From Styela clava (taxonomy: Eukaryota > Chordata > Ascidiacea > Stolidobranchia > Styelidae): 64,000 nucleotides of DNA. The position numbers and the translations under genes are program-made. Location: NCBI RefSeq assembly GCF_964204865.1, contig NC_135255.1, positions 11,561,135 through 11,625,134 of the forward strand. Direction: 5' to 3'. The notes beneath the pieces are model-generated. The model did no database searches. It was not told where the DNA came from and saw nothing but the letters and a program-made list of their open reading frames with translations. Positions 12,243 through 21,760 of this stretch are shown here, piece by piece (within the stretch, counting starts at the first letter, position 1; each line of letters opens with the position of its first letter).

Positions 12243-12294
12243 GCGTTACCCAAAGTGACTATAACTAACTATTTATAGTCACTTTGGCGTTACC
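12243..12294. mobile_element. 36-bp perfect palindrome flanked by 8-bp repeats GCGTTACC
   Basis: CAAAGTGACTATAA (12251-12264) and its exact reverse complement (12273-12286) are separated by only 8 bases. The hairpin is bracketed by identical GCGTTACC copies at 12243-12250 and 12287-12294. Ends of CA...TG plus an 8-bp duplication are the hAT pattern. The simplest reading is a hAT element shrunk to little more than its two ends. It could instead be a transposition or excision by-product. Confidence 0.75.
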
Positions 12295-13727
12295 GTGCCG
12301 GTAGTGCTCTGACTCAAATCAAACTCCAAATAAATACTATATAATATATCTGAATAAATATATAAATCTGACAAAAATATCTGAATATTCGAGAAAACAT
12401 TTTGCGATACAGCTTTGTCTGAAAGAAAATATGCGAACGCTTTGCGCAAACTGATTCATGTGTGAATGCAGTTTCTCGAGAACAGCATTTGCGAGAACAA
12501 ATTTTCGCGTAAACGTATTTTTCAAAAATGTAATTTTGTGACAAAATATTGAAATCTCGGACAACCTACTTTTCCGAGACTGTAAATTTATGCAAACGAA
12601 TTTTGCAGAATTGCAGTTCCGACATCGTGACACTGGACAGAAGTTTGTTCTCGCAAAGCTAGGTTCTCCACATCCTTTTTTTCGTGCATCATACAGTGAA
12701 AGAAGATCTCTGAATAAACTAGAAAAATAACCGAAAATAGAGATGAATTAACGATATATAGTATGATCAAAATTTATCTAATAATTATCTTGCCTGCAGC
12801 AAACATCAATAACAAAACCAAGAAGCGTGTTGCAAATGTCGTGTTCAGAAATTTTACTTGAAACAAAATGCGATCAGAATTATTACATTCCAACTCTCTA
12901 TATTCAATACGCCAGCTCATTAAATACCGTAGGAGATGAGATTTTAAAAAATTGGTAATTATAGATATTAAGAGAAAACGACACCTCTCCTGTTTCTACT
13001 AAAGTAGGATAGGACCTATCTCATTTGACTCTGAAATTTAATTTGAAAAAGTGGTGCGGGTGCGTGAGCATGACCATGTGCTTTAGCGGGAAGGTTTTGC
13101 CGATAAGAAATGATAAATGTTCGATATTCATTATGGAATTTATTATGTCTTATCTGTATGTAATGATTTATATTATTATAAATAAAATTACATTTATTAT
13201 AAAAAAATGGTATTGCAGCGTTACGGTACGGTATTGGTTATCTCCAAACAGTTAGGTACGGTACAGGTAGCATGTGTCGGCTGTCGCATTGTATTTCTGT
13301 ACCGGTATTTTGGATATAAGATGCGATAGGTTAGGTACAACAGTACAATGCAAGGGTATATGACATTTGAGTTGTGTTATAGAAAAAATCACGGTATCTT
13401 ACTAGCATATTCATATATTTGAATATCATGATAATGGTACGGTACATTTTATAGTTTCAGCAGTTTTGTTCTGTATTTTCAAAGCATCCATTGGGTTTCA
13501 CAATGCGATATAAACAGTAAGTCAGTAACACAGTAATAGCGTTTTATATTCACCCATTGTTTACACTGTTATGACATTGAATTTGTGAAAATTCATTCAA
13601 AATAAATTTTTGAATTAAAAAACAATTGGAATATTTTTATGATCATATATATTTATATAGCTTCAATACTTAAAATATATCGAAAATATAAAAAGTGAAA
13701 CATTGCATACAGATATATGTTGTAGGT

Positions 13728-14171
13728 CGGGGGTCGGCAACCTTTTGTCGCTCGCGGGCCAAAATTAAAGGTTGCAAGTCATTGGTGGGCCGCACATATT
13801 TTTAGAAAGTTAATATCCGAACGGATAGCCGATTAATCACATTTTTCACACAGATCAAGAGTTAAAGTTTGAGCAGCGCACAAAGACTGATCATTTGAAT
13901 ATTTTCTGCGCCAATGAACCATTCGCACTCAGCATCAACTTTACTGCGTTTTGTTGCCATTTGTCTGATTATAATTAAATTGTAGGCTCATCAAACGAGT
14001 AATCGTGAATTATATATTTGTTAGGATATAATATAATTTAGTCTCAAAATAAATTATGTTAGGTAAAGAATATAATCGTCAAAACAGCTGTTTTGTTACT
14101 ATAAATATAATTTAGTGAAGCGTCGCGGGCCGGATTATATTGCCTCGCGGGCCGTAGGTTGCCGACCCCTG
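13728..14171. mobile_element. Non-autonomous hAT element, 444 bp
   Basis: The ends CGGGGGTCGGCAACC and GGTTGCCGACCCCTG are inverted repeats (14 of 15). They are extended inwards by CGCGGGCC blocks near both termini. The flanks TTGTAGGT (13720-13727) and TTGTAGGC (14172-14179) form an 8-bp duplication with one change. This terminus (GGGGTCGGCAACC) is typical of Charlie-like hAT elements in many animals. No transposase frame remains. Confidence 0.88.
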
Positions 14172-14589
14172 TTGTAGGCTATCTCATTCAATTCATTGAT
14201 AGTAATGCTATGGCCATTTACTTTTTTCATATGTATTCAGTACTTCGGTCCTCGAGTGTAATGATTGAGAGAAATATTGTTTCTGTGGAAAAATAGGTTG
14301 GCATCATGTTATTAGTTATAATAAAACCCAACGAAAACATTTAAAACCTCAATAACTACTCGATCTTCGTTTAATAAGCTATAAATTAATCCACTGGTTT
14401 CCGTGTAGTTCACAAGTCAGGTACCGGTACTTGAATGTGAATCATGGGAAAATCTTTTACTACTGGAAAGTACATTAACCATCATACTGCCATAAGATGT
14501 GGCAAGGTTCAGTAACATGATTGCATGCTCATAAACTCTTTCACTCAGAAATAAGCTGAGTGATAACAATTGTCAGTTTGTGTTGTTGC

Positions 14590-14768
14590 TAGTAGTGGGA
14601 TTCAGCCGGTTTGCACCTGTTCTATAGAACCGTCTCACAGAATTTTATGAGTTCAGCGAACCGGTTAGCATTACTGAAAAAAAACATGACTTTTTGTAAC
14701 AGAACCGGCTGATAATATGACATTTGTGTGATGGAACCGGCTGACAAAAAATTTGAATTCCACTACTG
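14590..14768. mobile_element. hAT MITE, 179 bp, perfect GTTGTTGC duplication
   Basis: The termini TAGTAGTGGGATTCA and GAATTCCACTACTG are inverted repeats. The flanks are identical 8-mers GTTGTTGC at 14582-14589 and 14769-14776. The interior has GAACCGGCTGA-type blocks and a TTCTATAGAACCG palindrome. A second copy lies in the opposite orientation at 35229-35417. Confidence 0.92.
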
Positions 14769-14987
14769 GTTGTTGCCTAATCTTGAATCTAGGTATTAAT
14801 CTAATTTTGTGGATTTTTTAATTAATGCATTGCTATTGCTAATTAATTCGACTTTCATCTTGACACCTGGCAGCATGATCACCACCAATCACAGAATCAA
14901 CTGATCAATTTTTCAGTGAACAATTGAATAAATACCGAAAATTCCCGATTGTCTGCTTGTGTCTATAATACTTTTTAATTCTGTCTC

Positions 14988-14995
14988 TATAAAAA
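14988..14995 (+). promoter_or_regulatory. TATA-like element upstream of PDSS2
   Basis: TATAAAAA lies 46 bp before the PDSS2 start codon, inside CTCTATAAAAACAG. It could position transcription of the PDSS2-COQ3 unit. The site is one of many A/T runs in this region and nothing else supports it. Confidence 0.3.
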
Positions 14996-15041
14996 CAGTT
15001 TATAGTAAATTGATAGATGAATTTTCATAAGGACTGCCACC

Positions 15042-16199
15042 ATGAACAGTTTCTTCAAATTAGGGAGAAGGCTAACTAACTGTTCTCGTGAAATTAGTGT
15101 ATTTTCAACCTCACAACCAAATGGAACAAATCATGCTTGGCATAAAGCCGTCTCAGAAGCTGAGAAAATTGTTGGATTTCCGACGTCTTTTCTAAGTTTA
15201 AGAGCTTTATTGAGTGACGAGTTTGGTGGACTTGCATTACACCTAAGAAAACTGATAAGCACCAAACATCCTTTACTAAATACAGCAAGAGGCATCATGT
15301 TCGATTCTAAAAATTATTTACAAACAAGAGGATTGGTTGTGTTACTTATTTCAAAAGCAGCTGGAATCACAGATATAGAAAGTGATTTTACCTCAACAGA
15401 GATTTACGAAAAACAACGTGCTTTGGCTGAAGTTACTGAACTAATTCATGTTGCATTCCTCGTCCATAGAGGCATTGTGGATGTGAATCAGATTGTTGGG
15501 AATGTAAGTAAAACAGATATTGACTTTGGTAACAAACTTGCAGTATTAGGAGGTGATTTCTTACTTGCTAATGCATGTACTGGCTTAGCAAAACTGCAAA
15601 ACACTCAAGTTGTAGATCTCATGTCAACATCGATTAAAGATATATCAAGTTCACTTGTAATTCTACCAGAAAGTGATTCAGTTTGTGATGTCGAAATGCT
15701 TTCGGGACTTCCTATGAACGAAAATAGCTGGAAAGAGACAGTTCACCTTTCAGCTGGAAGTTTATTATCGAATGCCTGTCGCTCAGCGATGTTGCTTGCA
15801 TCGTCAGATGTTAAACTTCTCGAATCTGCGGAAAAGTTTGCGCATCATCTTGTACTCGCTCAACAAGCTCGACACGATTCTTTGAGATTTGATACATTAG
15901 AAGCCTTGGAACAAAAACCTAATTTTTGTTGCCTTTGTTCACTGCCTGTAGTATTACTAGCAGAACAAAATGGTGGACTCGAATGGATAAAAAAATTTAC
16001 TATTGATGAAGGTTTAAAGAATGTTAAAATAGATGTTGAAAAATTATTCCACACTGTAAAAAATGATCCAAATGCTTTGCAACAATCACATAAATTGTGC
16101 GCAAATCATGTTGATAAGGCTTTAAATTATTTGCATGTATTTCCCCAAAGCGAGTCTAAGGATGCTTTAGTCAATATACTATTTTCTGTTAAGGAATAG
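15042..16199 (+). CDS. PDSS2: PDSS2, regulatory subunit of polyprenyl diphosphate synthase
   Basis: A single exon of 385 codons (human 399). The family pairs with PDSS1 in mitochondria to build the polyisoprenoid tail of ubiquinone. Diagnostic stretches are SEAEKIVGFPTSFLSLRALL (residue 39 on), HPLLNTARGIMFDS, LQTRGLVVLLISKAAG, LAEVTELIHVAFLVHRGIVD and FGNKLAVLGGDFLLANAC. The two Asp-rich DDxxD substrate motifs of trans-prenyltransferases are absent. That is normal for this non-catalytic subunit. The N-terminus (ARG- and SER-rich, few acids) looks like a mitochondrial presequence. The start has a strong context (GCCACCATGA). COQ3 begins 30 bp after the stop on the same strand, so the two may be made from one polycistronic transcript. 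No coding intron, unlike vertebrate PDSS2. Confidence 0.95.
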   Translation: MNSFFKLGRRLTNCSREISVFSTSQPNGTNHAWHKAVSEAEKIVGFPTSFLSLRALLSDEFGGLALHLRKLISTKHPLLNTARGIMFDSKNYLQTRGLVVLLISKAAGITDIESDFTSTEIYEKQRALAEVTELIHVAFLVHRGIVDVNQIVGNVSKTDIDFGNKLAVLGGDFLLANACTGLAKLQNTQVVDLMSTSIKDISSSLVILPESDSVCDVEMLSGLPMNENSWKETVHLSAGSLLSNACRSAMLLASSDVKLLESAEKFAHHLVLAQQARHDSLRFDTLEALEQKPNFCCLCSLPVVLLAEQNGGLEWIKKFTIDEGLKNVKIDVEKLFHTVKNDPNALQQSHKLCANHVDKALNYLHVFPQSESKDALVNILFSVKE

Positions 16200-16229
16200 A
16201 ATAAAACTGTATAGAATATAAGCATTGGT
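16200..16229 (+). promoter_or_regulatory. 30-bp intercistronic gap with AATAAA and AG sites
   Basis: The gap between PDSS2 and COQ3 starts directly with AATAAA (16200-16205), then holds AG dinucleotides (in TATAG and ATAAG) 8-17 bases before the COQ3 ATG. This is too short for a usual promoter. It could serve both as the poly(A) signal of the first cistron and as the trans-splice acceptor of the second. That role is inferred, not shown. Confidence 0.5.
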
Positions 16230-17150
16230 ATGAAGCGATTGTTTGAATTATGTCATCGTTATTCCTTTCTTATACGGAAATCACACCAGACGATTGTGAT
16301 AAGAAGCGATAATATTTTCACGACAATATGGCAAAATAATTCTGATTATCACCAAAACGAAAGTTCCACAAATGACACAAACACCCATGACCATGAAGAA
16401 ACAAAAAAGTTTTCGGATTTATCTACCAATTGGTGGGATATAAACGGTCCAATGAGAGCACTGCATTCAATGAATAAAGTACGAGTACCTTTCATAAGAG
16501 ATTGTTTGATCTATGAAGGATATGGAAATGGAGAAATATATACAGACAAACCTTTGAAAGGTATTGATATACTTGATGTTGGATGTGGCGGTGGTATTCT
16601 TACTGAGCCTTTAGCAAGATTAGGAGCCGACGTTGTAGGAATAGATGCATCAGAAGAACTGATTGAAATTGCGAAAAAACATAGGCTTCCAGAACTAGAA
16701 AACTTGCAATATCTCAATGCATTGGTGGAGGATATAGCTTTAGTGGGATCTTTAAAATTTGATGCTGTTGTGGCGTCAGAAGTTATCGAACATGTTTCAA
16801 ATCCACATTCATTCATACAAACTTGCTCGAGTGTACTCAAACCAAAAGGGTCCATGGTGATCAGTACTATAAATAAAACTTTACAATCATATCTTCTTGC
16901 CGTCAACTTCGCTGAGCGAGTTTTGCAAGTTGTACCCCGAGGTGCTCATGACTGGAATAAATTCATAGCGCCAGAAGAAGTTATCGAATATTTAGATCAT
17001 TGTGATTGCTCTTTTAGAAAAATTCATGGTATGCTATATAACCCGTTTTGTGATGATTGGTCGTTTGTTAGTAGTACCAATATGAATTATATTATTCATG
17101 CTGTTAAAAGACAAGATATTGACAATGACCAAGATAATGATATAGATTGA
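16230..17150 (+). CDS. COQ3: COQ3, ubiquinone biosynthesis O-methyltransferase
   Basis: A single exon of 306 codons. COQ3 carries out both O-methylation steps on the CoQ ring, using S-adenosylmethionine at the inner face of the mitochondrial inner membrane. The SAM site is clear: ILDVGCGGGILTEPLARLGA (residues 114-133), the acidic end of strand 2 in VVGID (135-139), and the family block VVASEVIEHV (180-189). ALHSMNKVRVPFIRD (residues 77-91) is the usual COQ3 lead-in. The first 35 residues (MKRLFELCHR...) are basic and hydrophobic, as in a presequence. The C-terminus GMLYNPF also matches. AATAAA follows at 17155-17160. It directly follows PDSS2 in the same pathway. Confidence 0.95.
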   Translation: MKRLFELCHRYSFLIRKSHQTIVIRSDNIFTTIWQNNSDYHQNESSTNDTNTHDHEETKKFSDLSTNWWDINGPMRALHSMNKVRVPFIRDCLIYEGYGNGEIYTDKPLKGIDILDVGCGGGILTEPLARLGADVVGIDASEELIEIAKKHRLPELENLQYLNALVEDIALVGSLKFDAVVASEVIEHVSNPHSFIQTCSSVLKPKGSMVISTINKTLQSYLLAVNFAERVLQVVPRGAHDWNKFIAPEEVIEYLDHCDCSFRKIHGMLYNPFCDDWSFVSSTNMNYIIHAVKRQDIDNDQDNDID

Positions 17151-18522
17151 GTAAAATAAATTTCTTGGTCTTACAATAATGATTAATAATTCTGGTTTTT
17201 CGTTGTTCATTTTCTTTTATATCAAATGATTTGATATACTTTTGGTAAAAAATGGAAATGAATCGTACACTATTTCATCACAGTGGAACCAAATGAGAGC
17301 TTGTCACATTTCAAGATTTTGGGAAATCACATTTTCGTAAATTATAGATCTATGCAGCCAAACCCAAAAAGGATGTGAAACATTCACTAAAACTAAAACA
17401 GGTAGAGCTTTAATACCCAGACCAAAAACATGGACCATGGTCCATAATGACAGAATCCCAAAAAGGCAATTTGTAAAAAATGTGATATAAGCTACTTTGG
17501 TTTTACAGTGGTGAATTTTTCTAATGTCTAACTTAATAAGGCCTAATTTTACTTCAAAGTTCAAAATGGTATATTTCTGTGTACTACCTTCTATTAATAA
17601 CAAGCTATGTAATGTTCTGAAATAGAGAATTCAGAGTTGATATACAAGCATGATTGTATGTAACATATCTGTTATTAAAAAGTAGAATCATAAAATTTTA
17701 TTTTCGCATTCACAAATACTCAATATTCTTTGGCTTAATCTGCATCTTGAACAAAATGTCATGGCATCCAATTTCTATTGTTTTTTACAGATAATTATCA
17801 CCACCTTATTAATAGTTTATATACTATTGTGAATATATGCTTCTATAGTAGGAAGAATTTTTATCATTTCAAAGAAGATCAACCTCATACATATTCAGCC
17901 AGAATTCAAAGGATTGTATCTTGATAATTCAGTTGTATCGAAGTAGACTCTTATCAGCCAAGAAAAAAACGTATGACTTTTTTGACTGATCCAATTTTGG
18001 CAGAAACAAAATCAGAAATTTTATCTATTAACTCTACACTCCTACATAGATGCTGATAGAAAAGGCCGATAGAAATCATATTTTAGTAAATGACTATAAT
18101 CATGGGTTGAAATACAGTCATTCTGGGACAATTTTAAGACCCCGATGGATGCCATAATATAAGCGTCCGTTCAGTCGAGGGCAATCAATAAACTGATTTA
18201 GTCACTTAGACTCATTTTTTTCAAAAACCATCTCAACTCAATTTAAAGAATGATTCAATAGGGTGGTTTGACCACACAGATGAAGTCCTACTCAGTATCT
18301 CAACTTGAGTGGTAGCAAAATGATATCTATTCCAGTTAATTAAGATAGGTAAAATGTTACCCTAAGAAGCATATGTTATCCTTTCATAAGATATTTATCC
18401 AACCAATATGAAATGATTTTTCTCGGTAAAGATTGAGAAATCATGTTTGTAAAGTAGACTGTGTTTTTATTTCAGTACTTGAGTGTCAAATCCTGATTGC
18501 GTTTACTCAGTGTTATTGAAAA
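17151..18522. other. Spacer between COQ3 and AUH
   Basis: AT-rich sequence with the COQ3 poly(A) signal at its left end (17155-17160). A pyrimidine tract ending TTTATTTCAG (AG at 18474-18475) lies 47 bases before the AUH start and looks like a 3' splice acceptor. No exon with a matching donor was found between the two, so it may serve a 5' UTR intron or trans-splicing. Confidence 0.5.
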
Positions 18523-19413
18523 ATGTTGCGATCTTGGATAGGACTCTTAGGTAGGCCTAAGGTGATCACATCTCAACTGTTGAAAAAGTCAAGATACTTA
18601 TCAACGGCAGCAAATGATGAACTTGTTGTCCAACAACTTGATGGTGATGACGAAGGAATTGTTGTTCTCGGTTTAAATCGACCTAAAGCAAAGAATTCAT
18701 TCAGCAAAAGTTTGAGTCAAAAACTGACTCAAGCGATCGAGGACTTACAGTACGAGGAAAAATTGAGAGTGCTTATCATTAGAAGCATGATCCCTGGCAT
18801 ATTCTGCGCTGGAGCTGATTTAAAAGAGAGGGCGACAATGCCACAAAGTGAAGTTGGTCCATTTGTATCTCGTCTTCGAAGATTATTATTCGACATGCAG
18901 AACTTTGCAACACCAACCATTGCTGCAATAGATGGCGCTGCTCTCGGAGGTGGTTTAGAAATGAGCTTAGGATTCGACATGCGTATTGCTTCTAATAATG
19001 CTTCATTGGGTCTTGTGGAGACCAAACTTGCTATCATTCCAGGAGCTGGTGGAACGCAAAATCTCACACGACTTATCGGAGCGAGTATGGCAAAGGAAAT
19101 GATTTTTACAGGAAGAGTCGTAAAGGGAGAAGAAGCAAAAACCCTTGGTATTGTGAATCATGTTGTCAAGCAAAATGAAAACGGTGATGCTGCGTACTTG
19201 AAATCCCTTGATTTAGCTCGTGAAATTCTTCCTCAAGGACCAGTAGCATTGCGTATGGCAAAACGAGCAATAAATTGTGGCTCGGAAATAGATATTTCTA
19301 ATGCACTTGCCTTTGAGCAAGCTTGTTATGCACAAGTGATCCCAACCAAAGACAGAATTGAAGGGCTCACAGCGTTTAGAGAAAAAAGGAAGCCAAAATA
19401 TACAGGAAGTTAA
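18523..19413 (+). CDS. AUH: AUH, methylglutaconyl-CoA hydratase (crotonase family)
   Basis: A single exon of 296 codons (human precursor 339). The enzyme hydrates 3-methylglutaconyl-CoA in mitochondrial leucine breakdown. Crotonase hallmarks are present: the oxyanion-hole region GIFCAGADLKER (92-103), AAIDGAALGGGLE (134-146) and LGLVETKLAIIPGAGGTQ (162-179). The two acidic residues expected at the active site are E146 and E166, 20 apart as in human AUH (E189/E209). The first 30 residues are basic and Ser-rich, as in a targeting peptide. Overall wording (EVGPFVS, QGPVALRMAKRAIN, CYAQVIPTKDRIEGL) favours AUH over ECHS1 or ECHDC2. The helix that carries the human RNA-binding lysines is changed (K62 kept, Q66 and Q70 at the next two positions). 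Confidence 0.92.
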   Translation: MLRSWIGLLGRPKVITSQLLKKSRYLSTAANDELVVQQLDGDDEGIVVLGLNRPKAKNSFSKSLSQKLTQAIEDLQYEEKLRVLIIRSMIPGIFCAGADLKERATMPQSEVGPFVSRLRRLLFDMQNFATPTIAAIDGAALGGGLEMSLGFDMRIASNNASLGLVETKLAIIPGAGGTQNLTRLIGASMAKEMIFTGRVVKGEEAKTLGIVNHVVKQNENGDAAYLKSLDLAREILPQGPVALRMAKRAINCGSEIDISNALAFEQACYAQVIPTKDRIEGLTAFREKRKPKYTGS

Positions 19414-20533
19414 AAAATTCTCGTAATCACCACATTTATTATTTTATTTAATTATTCGATCAATATCCTATTGTTTGATTGCCATGCATGTGCCATAGGT
19501 GTGCATTCCACCACACTTTGCCAGCAGCAAGTTTTGACTTGTTACTCTTACTTTTTGCCAAACCATTCTAGTCTAAAATCATTATTAGATTAATGTTGTA
19601 CTTGATGCTGAAAACATGCAATTCGCCATAATAGGAGTCCTCACATTGAAAGTTCATTGTAATCATGTCATTTTTATTACCCCTCGTTTTTGAAGCGCAT
19701 TTGACTGAAATTGTTATCTCAAGCATAGACTTCTATTGTTGACATTTTGACTCCAGCCCAGTAAAATTCCAAGGTATTCACCAGCTGTATTTTGTTAAGA
19801 TTGTCTTAATTAAGAAATCTTACTTACTTCATGCTTTATGATTTTCTTTTAGAAATTTTACTTTGATTATCACTGTTTAACTGAAGGTTTAAGCTTCAGA
19901 CTCTCAATTCCGTAGAATTAAAAATTTCAACTCCAACTGACATGAATAAAATCTTGCACTATCTGACTCCACAGTCGACCACATATTGAATTAGAAAAGT
20001 CCTGATACCGGGGACAATTTTTGTGTTAAAATTTTGAGATAGATTTTATATGAATCTTGTTAGAAGTGGAATGGTTCTGCTATCCTAATTTATTGTTTTG
20101 AAGCATAGATTATGTGTATTAGAGGTGAAGTTTGTACTGTCAAATTTCATTCCATTTGAGTATATATTTTTTTTCTGATTGCTCATGACAAAATGAAAAT
20201 CGTGACACTTTGTTGAAAACTAGGTATGCGTTTGTCAGAAATTACTGTTGTCATAATAAATATTATTATTATTGGCAAACTAGTTTCCGCCTTTGAAAAA
20301 TTATTTTGAATATTTATTCAATTTTAAAGCTTGAGCATTACTAAATCAATATTTAATAAATAATGATATGTACTAAATCATTATGTAACCATGTGTTTTC
20401 TATATGATGCTGTGAATTTAAATATTATATTATTTACAAATTCGAACAATATTTTTAAATGACTGAGAAAAATTGATAATTTTGGTTGATTAATTTACTC
20501 ATCTTAAATTATTCTCTATGATTTAGCAGAATT
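19414..20533. other. Spacer between AUH and MRPL3
   Basis: AT-rich intergenic DNA. AATAAA at 19945-19950 is a possible AUH poly(A) signal. A stretch near 19890-19985 (ACTCTCAATTCCG, ACTCCACAGTC) resembles hAT ends of the type at 26258 but has no clear borders. The right end carries an acceptor-like TTTAGCAG (AG at 20528-20529) only four bases before the MRPL3 start. Confidence 0.45.
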
Positions 20534-21760
20534 ATGTGGCGCCTAGTTTACCGTTTAAAAATAAGCAAAAGTGAAAATTATTTGGGCAGAGTTCTACCTT
20601 CTGGATCAGGTGTTTTACAATCAGTAAATCAAGATAGATATTATCATGGAAATAGGAAATTCATGAAAGTGAGATCAAAGCATAAATCAAGGAATCTTTT
20701 TGCACCCGTGGAAAACGTTCACGCCGTTCGCAGGGGTGAAAGATTCAATAGAAGATACACTGATAAATATGGAGTCAGATCTGATAAATTTGTCCCACCT
20801 CATAAATTACCTGCCCCACGCTGGAATTGGGATTATGACTTGACCAAAAAATCTGCATCAACATTGCACGGTGTTCACTCTGATAATGTTGTTAAATTCA
20901 ATCAAGATATTGTAGATAATAACCCACTCAAAGATAAACAATGGGAATTGGGAACGTGGGAACCCTGGTCGAAAAGATGTGGTGCTGTTGGGATTAAGCT
21001 AGGCGTACAATACATGTGGCTAAAAAATGGTACCTGTGTTTCTTCAACGCTCATTCAAATATTAGATTGTCATGTTATTAAATATTTTTCAAAAGAAGAA
21101 TACAATGGAAGAATTGCTGCTGCACTTATTGGTGCAAAAAATGCTAGTCCATTCTACAGAGGAGAGAAATATCACCAATTCTGTTTAGACGCTGGTGTAC
21201 CAGTCAAGGAAAAATGTTTTCGCTTTCTCATTACTGAAAATGCCCGTCTAAAACCAGGAACACCTATTTATGCAACTCATTTTAGAGTTGGCCAAAGTGT
21301 AGATCTTTTAGCTAAGTCTATTGGTTATGGTTTTGCGGGAGTTATGCAACGTTGGCATATGAAAGGAGGCCCTGCGTCACATGGAGCTACAAAATGGCAT
21401 AGAAGAATAGGATCACTTGCAGATCGTTCTGGACGCGTTGTGAAAGGCAGGAGAATGCCAGGGCAACTTGGTGGCACATATGAAACAGCGTATGGTCGAA
21501 GAATTTTCAGAATCAACACAAGATATAATGTTCTTTATGTGAAAGGAAGAATCCCAGGGCATATTAATACATTTGTTAAAATTTCGGACACTTGTAATAA
21601 AAAATTACAACCTCGAAATGAAGATGAAGTGTTAAAACATATTGGTCCATTTCCAACTTATCAACCTGAATTAGTTGATGAAGAATTACCAGAAAACATT
21701 TATGATGATTCTGTTTTTGATTTTGATAATCCATCTATCGTGTTAAGGGAAGATTCTTGA
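20534..21760 (+). CDS. MRPL3: MRPL3, mitochondrial large ribosomal subunit protein uL3m
   Basis: A single exon of 408 codons (human 348). uL3m is an early-assembling protein of the mitochondrial large subunit near the peptidyl-transferase centre. The uL3 signature region is at residues 250-316 (GQSVDLLAKSIGYGFAGVMQ, then KGGPASHGATKWHRR and MPGQLGG). Upstream are KNGTCVSSTLIQILDCHVIK and KPGTPIYATHFRVGQ. FPTYQPELVDEELPENIYDD ends the conserved part and is specific to the mitochondrial form. The first 90 residues are basic (MWRLVYRLKISK, RKFMKVRSKHKSR), consistent with import. The ATG lies four bases after an acceptor-like AG. No coding intron, unlike the vertebrate gene. Confidence 0.94.
   Translation: MWRLVYRLKISKSENYLGRVLPSGSGVLQSVNQDRYYHGNRKFMKVRSKHKSRNLFAPVENVHAVRRGERFNRRYTDKYGVRSDKFVPPHKLPAPRWNWDYDLTKKSASTLHGVHSDNVVKFNQDIVDNNPLKDKQWELGTWEPWSKRCGAVGIKLGVQYMWLKNGTCVSSTLIQILDCHVIKYFSKEEYNGRIAAALIGAKNASPFYRGEKYHQFCLDAGVPVKEKCFRFLITENARLKPGTPIYATHFRVGQSVDLLAKSIGYGFAGVMQRWHMKGGPASHGATKWHRRIGSLADRSGRVVKGRRMPGQLGGTYETAYGRRIFRINTRYNVLYVKGRIPGHINTFVKISDTCNKKLQPRNEDEVLKHIGPFPTYQPELVDEELPENIYDDSVFDFDNPSIVLREDS

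Larger units (their letters stand above)
11838..15041. other. Intergenic region between NDUFA2 and PDSS2, rich in small transposons
   Basis: This 3.2-kb spacer separates two divergently transcribed mitochondrial genes. It contains a reversed SINE piece (12085-12160), a 36-bp palindrome with 8-bp flanks (12251-12286) and two hAT elements (13728-14171, 14590-14768). Open frames of 60-98 codons at 12314-12770 overlap each other in different frames and look like chance. Promoters for both genes are expected at the two ends. Confidence 0.6.

Noticed and set aside
12314-12770. Minus-strand open frames of 60-98 codons
   Set aside because: They overlap each other in different frames, have no known motif and no splice support.
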